Origin: Candidula unifasciata | Lineage: Eukaryota; Mollusca; Gastropoda; Stylommatophora; Geomitridae | Length of the DNA: 64,000 nucleotides | Reading direction: 5' to 3' | Assembly (NCBI GenBank): GCA_905116865.2 | Contig: CAJHNH020000224.1 | Location: 299,657-363,656, forward strand | Shown here: in pieces, positions 35,440 to 46,500 of the stretch | Layout of the letters: the number at the start of each line of letters is the position of its first letter | Position numbering within the stretch: position 1 is the first letter of the stretch | Notes under the pieces: generated by a model | The model's input: the letters and a program-made list of their open reading frames with translations, nothing else | What the model was told of the DNA's origin: nothing | Databases searched by the model: none | Made by a program: the position numbers and the translations under genes

Positions 35440-35520
35440 TGGAGAGAGGTTCAGTCACATGAGATAAAACCCAGTGCAATTAGGTTGATTCTCTAAATTT
35501 TAACTTGTGTTGTACAAACA
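35440..35520 (+). mobile_element. SINE family B 3' fragment
   Basis: GTGGAGAGAGGTTCAGTCAC, GATAAAACCCAGTGCAATTA and TTCTCTAAATTTTAACTTGT match the tail of 30745-30965. Confidence 0.45.
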
Positions 35521-35929
35521 ACATTAACTAATGAAGAGTTGGCATGAAAATTTGGCTGTATCTGTGTGTCTTTACTTTTCCTTTCTTCCCCTTTAGCAAC
35601 CTGGTGCAAGTTAGTGTTAAATTATACCTTCGTTTATCTCAGCTCGCCTGCTGCCACCTCACTAAAAATACTGAGTTCAGGGGCGCAGACACAAAGAAAA
35701 TATGAGGGGAGGGTAGAAGAGGCCTAAGCCTTATTTCAGAGAAAGCAGATCTGGAAAAACAACTGAAACAAAAATAGAAAGGCTTAAGAATGGAACACCC
35801 ACTATGATTTTAAAAACTATAAAGCACCAACAGAAAAAAGAAAACAAAAAAGACAGCATAAGAGAAGCTAGATAGCTGAAGTGAAAGCATTATTGCTACC
35901 TACCAACAAGCTTAAGTTGAATCAGAGCC

Positions 35930-36115
35930 TACTGTTGGTGGGAAAAACGGGGGGTGGGTAGACCCACTGTCCTCCTGAGGCATGTTGTCGACTAATTGTG
36001 GATGTCGACTAAAAGTCGACTAATTGTGGATGTTTTCTTCAAAATTGGAGGCGTTTGCCGGAAAAGCAAGAAACCAACAGTCTTCATACAAAAAAAAGCT
36101 GGATCTGTAATAATC
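35930..36115 (+). mobile_element. dispersed repeat family C copy, partial
   Basis: GACCCACTGTCCTCCTGAGG, CATGTTGTCGACTAATTGTG (duplicated inside the copy) and AAGAAACCAACAGTCTTCAT follow the family order, but the 3' half is missing. Confidence 0.5.
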
Positions 36116-36549
36116 TATCCACCGTGTTTTTTTTGTTTTTTTTGTTCGTTATAAAACCACATCCCTGTAGCTTTCACATACCTTCTCACAAACCTTCAGT
36201 GCAAATTATTCTGGCCACTGGAATACTGAGGAACCACTTTGTGGCAATGTCAGTATGCTCATTTTGGATCTAGCTTTCTTTAATTTATTCATGTTTCGAT
36301 GAACAAGAAACCAAGCTATAGACTCACAGTTTGTGAACTTCCCTAGAAACGAGCGACAATTGCCTATGCATATGTGTGAAAGGATCTTGTTTTGTGAGAG
36401 GTAAAGAATTACAAGAAGGAAAGGAGAAAGACGAGAATGTCTGTTATTACGTTTTTTAAACAATCTCTGCTATTATAAGACAGTGTCTAGATTATATTGA
36501 CAGACAAAGAATGAAATGATTCAGTCATCTAGTGAGAATACAGCTAGAC

Positions 36550-36900
36550 CAAACCTGCATCATCATCATGTGCCTTGCCCACTGGTTTGGGCTATCATGC
36601 ATCTCCAGTCTGCGATCTTCTGCAGCATGGATCAGTTTGTGTGCTGACACACCTCCATGCCATGCAACAAGACTGTCAAGAATCTTCTTGCGATGTCTTA
36701 TTCTCTCCCTTCTTCCCCAGATTTGTCCAGTGGTCACAACATGTTCCATTTTCCCTCTTCTCAAAACATGGCTAAAAAAAATGATAACAGTTTTCTTCTG
36801 ATGTCTATGATAAGTTGTCCTGCTTCCTTCAAACCCTCTTGGTTGCTCCTTTTGGCTGTCCAATGTAATTCAGCATTCATTAAGCATAACCAACACATGG
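36550..36900 (-). mobile_element. RTE-like LINE 3' tail fragment
   Basis: Minus-strand reading gives MEHVVTTGQIWGRRERIRHR, ILDSLVAWHGGVSAHKLIHA and AEDRRLEMHDSPNQWARHMM, the same block as 29488. CATCATCATG on the plus strand marks the 3' end. Confidence 0.7.
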
Positions 36901-36914
36901 TCAAATGCAGCCAC

Positions 36915-38720
36915 TTTTGCCTTTGACGCCTTCGAAGGTTTCCAGAACAGACAGGAAACAGTTGCAGTAGCACTTGATTTAGAAGATGATTATAACAAAG
37001 TTAGATACGGTATCTTGATGAAGGCGCTTATGGAGAAGGGAGTCAGTCCTTGGTTGGTGAACTGGATAGCAGCTATTTTGTATACTCGTCGGTTAGACCG
37101 CCTGGGTTCACGGACCTCTGAACCATGTATTATAGCTCAAGGACTACCACAGGGATCTGCAATTTCACCTGTACTTTTCAACATTTTTACTAGCAAGATT
37201 TCGGACCTGGAAACACCCGGAGTCGGCAGAATATTGACATTTACAGAGGATGTTCTTGAATATAGGAGGGGAAGTAGTTGTGATCAATCAGCTCAAGAAT
37301 TACAGGCGACATTGGATTAGGTGACCGACTGGTGTACAGAGATGAGTGTTATAATTAACCCAGAAAAGGCAACCGTCTGTGGTGTTCATTGGACAACAGG
37401 ATTGTTAGAGCTGATGTTCCAATCAAAATAAATGGCAGGGACATAAAAAGAGATCGCAGACTGCGATACCTGGGAATCGTCTTTGACAGAAGTTTGTCTT
37501 TTAAGGATCACATAAAGGAGGGGGGGGGGGGGGGGGGGGGGGTTGTTGTGACAAATGCTCAAAAAGGTCTTAATGCACTAAAGATTATGGAAGCGATGGA
37601 CATGGAGCAGAAAATGCTGTTTCCACTTAACCAGCACTTGATCATCTCAGTAACTCACTGTTTCAAAGAGTCAGCTAGAGAAACTGGAGCGCATTTAAAA
37701 TGAAACTATGTGGGTGATCCTGGGATGTATAAGAGACACCCCGATTGTGTGCATGCGATACATCTTTGCATTGTCGACAATTGCAGATAGACTAAAGGTG
37801 CTGCAGGCTAAGTCATACCTCAGATTAGCTGCAGACAAAGAACACCCACTTTTTGAAACTTTGGTTGCAGGTAAAGGTCAGAGGCTGAAAAGGGGAAAAT
37901 CATGGATGGCTCAGATAGCAGAAGACACAATAAGACAAATATGCATGCTGGAGAACATTGTGCGATGAGAGGAGTGGGTCAGAGTATCAGAGGACAAGTC
38001 TGACCTGTGTAGGGTTATGATCACATTGGGTCGGGAGTGTAGAGAGTGGCCAGCGGGTGACAGAGAGGATGAAATCCAACAGTTGATTCACGACAATCTC
38101 GCCCAGTTGATCTGATTATCTATACAGATGGTTCGGTGGTGAGAGGAAAGAGAAGTGCCTGGGGGTTCGTAGCGAAAGCCAGTGGAAAATCTTTAGTGCA
38201 AGACGGCCTAGCATACGACACCATAACGTCTAGCATGAGAATGGAGGTGGAGGCGGTAACTGCAGCTCTCTGGTGACTAGAGAAAAAAATGCATACACAT
38301 GTCGTAAATGTAACAGACTCTGTAAGTATGCTGAGAAAGGTGAAGACAGGGATGCTTCGAGCAGAGTGGCAAACTTCACTGAAAATATCAGGGTAGTTAG
38401 CGTACTTTGGATCTTTTCTTCTGGTCATGCCGGCGTGGTGGGTAATAAACAGGCAGACAGACTGGCTGGATCTGCACCACTGGATGGTGAACTGATGCAT
38501 GACAGGACAGATGTTGTCAAGGCCCTTTGGGAACAAGTAACGGAATCAGTAGAGAAACAAGATTATTATGACTGACTCGCTACACTCAGAGGAAAGAAAA
38601 GGCGAGACGGACCTACAACCAGATTGTGACCGGTACCATCAGTATTGGAACTCTGCGCTGGTTGCTGAAGATATGGACGGAGCACGCATGGGAATGCCCC
38701 GAGTTCTGTGATGTCAATTG
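36915..38720 (+). mobile_element. RNase H-bearing non-LTR retrotransposon, decayed
   Basis: RT palm motifs VALDLEDDYNKV, GLPQGSAISPVLFNI and, where YADD is expected, LTFTEDVLEY; the catalytic aspartate pair is lost. Further on are RRLRYLGIVFDRSLSFKDH, an RNase H with IYTDGSVVRG, MRMEVEAVTA and SSGHAGVVGNKQADRLAGSA, and a C-terminal region with CQLLT at the end. A G23 run at 37520-37542 and several stops interrupt it. It is 5' truncated (begins within the RT). The longest copy of the family also found at 23685 and 33835. Confidence 0.85.
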
Positions 38721-38729
38721 TTGACTTAA

Positions 38730-39470
38730 CTAAGTATAATCAAACTGCACATTATTTTTTTTTTTTTTTAGCAGAACATTTGGGAGGAAGACGAGGGGAA
38801 GACCAAGAAAGAGACGGATAAATATTGCAGCGAAAACCTGCCCAAAAGAAAAGAGAGGAAAAAATGGGTGGGGGGGGGGAGGGGGGGTTAATAAATCCAG
38901 CACTAAAGAAACCAGAGAAACCCAAGACTGGTGCCGGTGAAGCGACAAGAGAAGTGGCAGACGAGAACTCTTCTATAAAAAAAATAGTGTTTCTCTGCAG
39001 GAAGTGACATCACAATACTTGGGTGCCAGAGATTGACCAGAGGAAGAAAAAAAAAACCAGTCTTCTTTTCTCGCTGCCTGTGCTCGATCACTTTTCGCCT
39101 TTTTGGAACGATTATCATGTTTAAATCATAAACTTTCCCAGGATTTTATCATATGTCAGTTAGTGCGGTAAGTACGATGCACGATTGTTAAGTTGGTGAG
39201 TGGTAGCATGTTTTGACTCCGTCTCCCTGACGATGGCAGACGCCAAGGGATCACGGATCACAACAGCTGCCAGCAGACTACTGTTTTCTGCTTGTATGTC
39301 TTTTTTCTTTATTTCCCTCTTTCTGAGTTGTACATAGAAAACGGCGTTTCTATATAAAAATGTACATCATTATATTAACCCTTAGCATCACTTGAGTTAG
39401 TGATCGTACTATGTAAATATAATAAATATAAATAATTAAATAAATACGAAGAGTGGTGAGAGTGAGACAT
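38730..39470. other. intergenic, no gene recognised
   Basis: A/G-rich with homopolymers (T13 at 38757, G runs at 38870-38887). No conserved protein. Confidence 0.45.
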
Positions 39471-39471
39471 G

Positions 39472-40137
39472 TTGGGCTCTCTTTTGAATAACGGTCCCAA
39501 ATGAACTACTACGCAGACAGTTAACCCAAACAGAGCCTCATTACGTCCTGCTCTACAAAGATTTGAAAGCTGTAACTGTGGAAATATAAGAACGAAAAGT
39601 ATGAGGAGAATGGGGCAATTCTACTACTTACCGATATTAAAATCCTTTATACGTGAAAATTGTGGCACAGAAGTTGCAAATAGTGCCAGAATGTTCTTTC
39701 AGGCTGTTCACTATTTCAACAGGGCGCGGCTTGTCCGCGATTCTAGTTCCAGGCGAGACATATTCAATAATGCGTGTTTTAATGTACGCGCATGTCGCCT
39801 TGGAACAACTTCAAACCAGCAGTCGCCTCAGGACAACTTCAAACCAGCAAGCCGCCACTATGGCACTCCACTATCCCGACCACCTCTTGACTGTGGCGAA
39901 TGCGACAACGCTGGCTGTTGCGATGGAAGAAGTAGCTCATGACTGTTTTCCTGCGACTATAGTGCCACCTCCGAGAGTATCCCCTGCGCCGCTACGCGCG
40001 GCGCAGAAGGGACTAAACTAGATGGCTAGGACTCACCAGCAGATACATTGGAGGAAGCTGCAGAAGCTGCTTCTCGTGAGTCCCAGCCATCTAGTTTAGC
40101 CTCGATAATTTGGGACCGTTATTTGGAAGATAGCCCC
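39472..40137. mobile_element. 666-bp element with ~30-bp terminal inverted repeats and inner hairpin
   Basis: The left end (39472-39501, GGGCTCTCTTTTGAATAACG then GTCCCAAAT) is the inverse of the right end (40105-40137, AATTTGGGACCGTTATTTGG). Inside, a hairpin (39963-40035 with 40070-40110) shares CTAAACTAGATGGCTAGGAC and GCGCCGCTACGCGCGGCG; it is homologous to the inner hairpin at 27845. ORFs of 113 and 122 codons inside match nothing I know. Confidence 0.75.
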
Positions 40138-41119
40138 TCTTCTGATATATTTGTATTTTCACATTTTTAACAAAAGCTATGTTGGAGTCTGTTTACTAGG
40201 ACCCCTTGTTAAAGCAAAACAATTATAATCTCTTAAACAAGTGGACAATTGGCAAGGAACAGTTGCTTAATTCCATATAAAACCTTATTTGCTAAATTTG
40301 AACAAAGATAAATGAACAAGTCCAGGAAGAAGGAAATTAGAAGGATGCCACCAAAGAAGATGAAGGAAGTCCTTCTAGAAAAACTATGATAGGGTTTATT
40401 GAATTGGTTTGGTCTTATTAACCTCCTTTGTTTTTCTTTTAAAATCTCCAGAAAACACATATAATGATAGAACTGTGTGAGAAATAGGAAAGACAGCATG
40501 TCAGACATTGCTTTTATAGATATATGAGAGGAGGGAGAAAGAGTTTGTGAATGAGAAGGGAGAGAGAAAATATTCAAGATGCACGGCATAGTTAATTTTT
40601 ATCTACACTCTGTTCTAATAGGTGGGATTCCAAACAAACATCAAAATAAAGAAAGAAAAGCCAGTGATGTATTTTCACAAAACGATTTATTTTGCAGTGT
40701 TAATCTCTGCATATCATAATAAGTATTATAATAATTATGTATCATTTGCTATGATAATTTTACATACATTTACAGTTACATTTCAAAATAATTATGTTTT
40801 TAGATGAATTCATGGCTGGACAACAACATTCAACTGAATGTCTTCTCATGGAACTAGATAATTAACGAGCAGAAAGTTCTTTCACACAGGGAGTAGCTCA
40901 CCTTATTCCTGCATGATGGTATGTGTAGATTTGATTCCTGGTTTTATAAGCTCCCACTGAGTTCTTTTGGACTATGTCATTGTTGTCATCATATCTTTAA
41001 ATTCTCTGAATGTAAGGCTATTGCTGTTCGCCTTCTTCTACTCTCCCTCTTTTTTCTCCTTCTCTTTTTTTTCTGTTGCCTTTAATCCCCAGTGGTTCTT
41101 TTGCTCTCAACCATATCAT

Positions 41120-41280
41120 TACAAGCTTTCCTGGCCTGTGTTATTCCATGTCTTATGTTACGTTATGTTATCAGTATCAGGGCACGTTGGGTATTCCCAT
41201 GAGTGCTCAGTTTTCCGATGTAACAGCCACTCCAAGGTGCCTCTACTGATTGTTTCCATGAAAAGTTGGTTGTCTGCTAT
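41120..41280 (-). mobile_element. LINE 3'-end fragment
   Basis: GGGTATTCCCATGAGTGCTC on the plus strand mirrors the GAGCACGCATGGGAATGCCC block of the 36915 element 3' end. Confidence 0.45.
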
Positions 41281-41644
41281 CTCAGCCTTGAAGGTGACAT
41301 AGACGTGTTGTACTGGACTTCAGGCTTCCCTACATCAATCCAAATATATTCAAGAAAACAGTAGTCAGCTTGAAGTTGTTGATGCCCCCGTAGAACATTG
41401 ATTTATTTTTTATTTTTGCTCGTAAATTTAGCAGATGCACTCAGCCAGATATCTCCAGATGCCTCTATCTCCTGCAGCCCTCTCCATTTCTTCCTAATTT
41501 TACTTATCTTTTTATCTTTGTAACTTGCCTTCTCTATATGTTTTAAGGACTCCATCTCTTCCTCTTGGCCTGTGGGTTTCATTGAAAGAACTTTCCAGTT
41601 ACAGTGTGTTTTTTTTTTGGTTTTTTTTTCCTATACATTAACAC

Positions 41645-41905
41645 GGGAGCCACCATAATTTTGTGGCTAGATGCTGTCTGCAGGTAGGAAGGTCATGTTT
41701 GAATCCAATCAGCGCCAGCATTTTTTCCTTGGCTCCCAGATCGACCCAGCCTCAAACGGGCACCATGTAGTACCTGGGAAACAAAGGTGATCAGTGTGAT
41801 GTTGACCCATCACCCACTGAGTGCTGATTTGTGCATAAAACATAGTTCTAGTACTATAACATCGATATGCCTGATGGTGTGGATTAGGGTCCTGTGTACA
41901 GCATG
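41645..41905 (+). mobile_element. tRNA-derived SINE family A copy
   Basis: Head GGGAGCCACCATAATTTTGT, TGGCTAGATGC and a degenerate B-box (CATGTTTGAATCC), then body TTGGCTCCCAGATCGACCCA, GTACCTGGGAAACAAAGGTG and CACTGAGTGCTGATTTG. In line with copies at 48435 and 52096. Confidence 0.7.
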
Positions 41906-42214
41906 CACAACTTTTCTTTACACATTGCTTGACCAGTTTTGCATTAATAAGCAATGTATTTATACTGTTAAAATCTGTTTTTCCAACCAGTCTTTTCCAA
42001 TAATCACACCTCTGAAAATAAAAATACTTGAATACTTAGCCAACAACTGATCTGTTACAATCCAAACATTAATCCTGACATCATCAACTTACAAAAAAAT
42101 TAATCACCGACAAAAAATATACAGTAGGGAAACAAGAATCAACTTTGCAAGAACAATTTTTTCTAGAGACTTCTATTTTCTTTTGTTTTGTTTTTCTCTC
42201 CTTGGTGTTTGTAG

Positions 42215-42297
42215 TCCAAGTCCAAGTCTGAGTGTGTGAAGGTTGTTGTGCGATGCAGACCAATGAACGAGAAGGAGATCGCAGATGGCCATCAGAG
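42215..42297 (+). CDS. KIF3B: KIF3B exon, motor N-terminus
   Basis: Acceptor GTGTTTGTAG, donor GTATCT. Encodes [20 protein letters not shown] and EIADGHQ, plus AG of a split Arg codon. The first beta strand of the kinesin motor. Confidence 0.93.
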
Positions 42298-43479
42298 GTA
42301 TCTTAACAGTTGTGTCTGTTTTTGTATTTGATAGGAGGAGCACTGGCAAAAGGATTACAATACTGGTATCAGATATCAATGGATTTATATGTTACTGGTG
42401 TCAGATATCAATGGATTTATTTGGTACTGGTGTCAGATATCAATGGATTTATTTGGTACTGGTGTCAGATATCAATGGATTTATATGGTACTGGTGTCAG
42501 ATATCAATGGATTTTTTTTGGTACTGGTGTCAGATATCAATGGATTTATATGGTACTGATGTCAGATATCAATGGATTTATATGGTACTGGTGTCAGATA
42601 TCAATGGATTTTTTTGGTACTGGTGTCCGATATCAATGGATTTATTTGGTACTGGTGTCAGATATAAATGGATTTATATGGTACTGGTGTCAGATATCAA
42701 TGGATTTATATGGTACTGGTGTCCGATATCAATGGATTTATATGGTACTGGTGTCCGAAATCAATGGATTTATTTGGTACTGGTGTCAGATATCAATGGA
42801 TTTATATGGTACTGGTGTCAGATATCTATGGATTTATGTAATTTTCCCATCTTGCCTATATAGCTGGTTGGAAGCAGACACTTCCAGTTAAAACTTTCCA
42901 GTCCAGGTACCTGATCCAAAGCAAATATTAATCAGTATGACTTTCCACATAACCCACCTTGAAACTAAGATATTCATAAAAACTAGTATCCAAGAAAGGT
43001 GGCTGGATATCCACACCAAATTGCCTTCCTAAGACTCGCTTCTTTGTGTCTCTAAAGAGTGACCATGTATCACATTCAGACAAAGGACAAGGCACAACAG
43101 TCTTCGTCAACTTCAACAAGTTCTTTGGTGTAGGAAACACTGAGATGTTTCCTTGCAACTGAGTGTCTGTTCTCATCTCATCCAATACAAAGTTTATTGG
43201 TACACAGGAAGATATGAACTGCATGATAGCTTTCATAAAGGCTACCGGCCCCGCGGATAAAAGTTTCTGGCACAAGGATCAAAGAGAAAGCAAAGAAAGA
43301 CTTTCCAGTTTTATTAAAGTACATATCTGGTAGCAGATGTTGACATTCAGGACTCTACAATTCTCTCTGTCATCTGATATGTTTATGAAGTTGATGTTAC
43401 ATACATTGCCCAAAGTTTAGGCCTCCCACATACATCTCTCTTTCTGTCACTCTCTCTCTTTGTCTCTCTCTTTCTGTCA

Positions 43480-43535
<56 letters not shown>

Positions 43536-46500
43536 CTCTCTCTGTGTGTCTCTGTCTCTGCCTGTCTTTCATATTACTGTCTCCACAGAAGGTTATAATA
43601 TTTATTAACCTAAGAATAACGATATAAATTGTAAACATTATCCCCAGTATCATTGCTACAGAGATGATTGTTCATTACTGTCCCCCATTTCACTTGTTAA
43701 TGTGCCATTCTCAACTGAACATTTCCCAGGGTGGTAGAAATGAACGTCAAGCGGGGACTGATAGAAGTGCGGAACCCTAAAGGTGGTGACTCTGAACCAT
43801 CAAAGAAATTCACATTTGACTCTGTGTATGACTGGAAGTAAGTGATCACCATTGTTTTTCTCTCAGTTTTTATCATCTTCTTTTTCGTTTGCATTCATCC
43901 TTAAAAGGGTGATTGATACATTGTGTTGTGGTTTACAGCTAGGCTGTGCTATATTTGCCTTTTGACCTAAGACATCAGATTTCAGGAGATCAGTAATTTG
44001 TCACTTTTTACATCATGCTTATCAGGGGGAAGTAACTTTATTCTCCCTTTCTCCAACGCAGTACAGTAACAGATATTTAGTAACATAGATAACAGTATTC
44101 TTCTAAATGTTTATACCTGAGGTCCAGCAGATTAGGAGACATTTTTCTGTTGAACCAGATAACGGCAAAGGCATAAACAACAACAGTTGTAGATGGACAA
44201 TTTACTTGCTTAATGTTTTAAAAATACCATTGTTGGCTAATGTTACATCTGCTTCTGTTAAGAGGTTTCAAAATGTAATCCACACGACTGGAACATTGTT
44301 TCTGAGAGCTGTTACGTGATTGAGTGAACAATTTTGTTGAGCTGCCAGTTAAAGGACGTAGCTCTAGAATGTAATGTTTTTTTCATCTTTTCTTTGTTCC
44401 CTTTTGGTTTTTAGTATCATGTTTAATCAAGATATTTGGAGTCAGCTGTAGTGTGTGCTGTTTACATGACAGCATTCACAGCAGTCAGTATTTAATTTAC
44501 ACCAGCAACTACTTCTTTATATCCAGAACATCTAGAGCCGCCTGTGGAGTACTGGAATGTCTTACTTGTTTTGGGTGTTGTTGTTTTTTTTCACTACTGC
44601 TATCTCACTTTCTTCTTGATATCACCACTTGTGATCTTGTCTGTTCTTTTTGTTCTGCCTCCAGTCTAGTGTCACATAAAGATAATGTCAATATTTGTAT
44701 TTGCCAGCTCCAAACAGAGGGATCTGTACGATGAAACGTTCTATGATCTCGTCGACTCTGTGCTCAAGGGGTTTAATGGAACCATCTTTGCTTATGGGCA
44801 GACAGGAACAGGGAAAACACACACCATGCAGGGTGAGTCCACAGATACAGAATTGTTGTTACCAGAATTTTGAGTTCAGTTCAGTTCAGAAGGGACATCA
44901 GAGCACTCGAGATTTTTCTGTTAGTGCTCTGCCGTCATCTTCAGTTGCCAGCAAAGAATTCCGGTTCCTGCAGGGCCAGCAACAGTTTGTTTGCCCGCGT
45001 TGCCTTTTTTCTAAATGGAAAGTGTTGACCAGGTCCCGTGGTCACTCCCAGCTGTACCATTCACTCCAGACAGTGATGATCTATTCGTGCCTTTGCACTG
45101 TTCACTTACTCCCAAAGGGCCCTGACCACATTTAGCTTGTCATATATCAGTTCCCCATCCAGGCGTGCAGAACTAGCCCGCCCGGTCTGTCTGCCTGTTC
45201 ATTTCCCAGCACACCTGGTCAATTCTACTAATTCCTCATATGATGTCAACCCCAAACAATCAAGAGGTATTAATGATTGGAGAAGAAAAGTAGCAGCTGG
45301 AGATGACAAGCAGCAGTCTCGTAGAGTGCGCAAACAAACTGAAAGACATCAAATGATGAAAATGCATTGCAGCTGACCTAAATTTTGATTACACCTAATT
45401 GATTTCTGTATAATAATCTACCTGGATATCAATTTTCAGCAAGTACTTCTGGAACTATTTATCTTTCTATCATGATACCAGACACAGTGGCTTAGTGTTT
45501 GGTGTTCTTGCCTGCTGATTCAGTGGTCCAAGTTCAGCACCAGTTTCCAAACTAGTACAGTTATGCGTTGGCCCAGCCTCATGAAAATAGGTCAAGACAA
45601 TTTTGGGAGGAGCAGAGATGACAAAGCATGAACTGGCCATCCCAATTCATAATGGAATGGCCCCCGCATATGCGAAAAGGATCTGCCATGAGACTAGGTT
45701 TATTGTTTGTCATGATATCAGACTATCTGTTATCATTTCCCATTCTCCATGTTTGACCCCAACTGACCCTGCCAGGTGTTAGAGAGTTCTCTGCTCATGA
45801 CAGGATCACGACTGACCGTCTGTCTGCCTCTGTGTGTTTGCAGGAACTAAACAAAGCAAGGATGACTGGGGCGTTATTCCAAATTCCTTTGAGCAGATCT
45901 TCCAGCACATTTCTCAGTCAGAGAACCAGCAGTACCTGGTGAGGGCATCCTACCTGGAGATCTATCAGGTGTGTATATGGCAGACGTGACTTCCAGCATT
46001 TACCTGGCTTCTTCTAAGTCTTCAGGTGATCTGACGGTCGCTCAGCAAATTTTAGTTTATTTTACATGGAGGATCTGAATTTGTAATTTCTGAAAGGGCA
46101 ACATCAAGGATAGAAAAAACATAGAGGATGGATGTTTTTATGTGTCAATGTGATGTAACATGTTTACATGTTTCTCAAAGATCTGCGCTGTTTTTTTTAA
46201 ATTTTAATTATTATTATTACCATCCTGATTGTCTTCTTCTTTTTTTTTGGTCCTCTCTGACCTGTTGTTGTTGTTGTTATCGATCCAGCGGCGCATGAGC
46301 TTTCGCCCTTTGGCCCAATGCCATGTAGTGGAATTTGCATGTTTTCACAAGCTGTTCTTTTCCTCCGTACAAGGTGTTCCACTTGTCTGGTCTCGGAGGG
46401 AGTAGCATTCTTCTTGTCTCACTGAGTTCTGGGCACTCAAAGAGATGGTGTTCAACAGTTTCGTAGGGGTAGTTACATAGCTGGCACTCTGGGGAGTGTT

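Larger units (their letters stand above)
40138..42214. other. upstream of first recognised KIF3B exon; possible initiator at 40913
   Basis: The KIF3B start codon must lie here or further upstream. One candidate is ATGATG at 40913-40918 directly followed by a GTATGT donor; joined in phase 0 to the exon at 42215 it would give MM-SKSKSEC, close in form to known KIF3B starts. No other support, so this is only a suggestion. Otherwise the stretch holds a LINE tail and a SINE, listed separately. Confidence 0.2.

Noticed and set aside
37015..37968. Host gene encoding a reverse transcriptase-like protein
   Set aside because: The YADD position reads FTEDVLEY, with stops and a G23 run; it is a dead LINE copy with relatives in the window.
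42285..42891. Two 192-193-codon overlapping ORFs after a KIF3B exon
   Set aside because: They run through the 32-bp minisatellite in two frames; the unit lacks stops. Only 42215-42297 is an exon.
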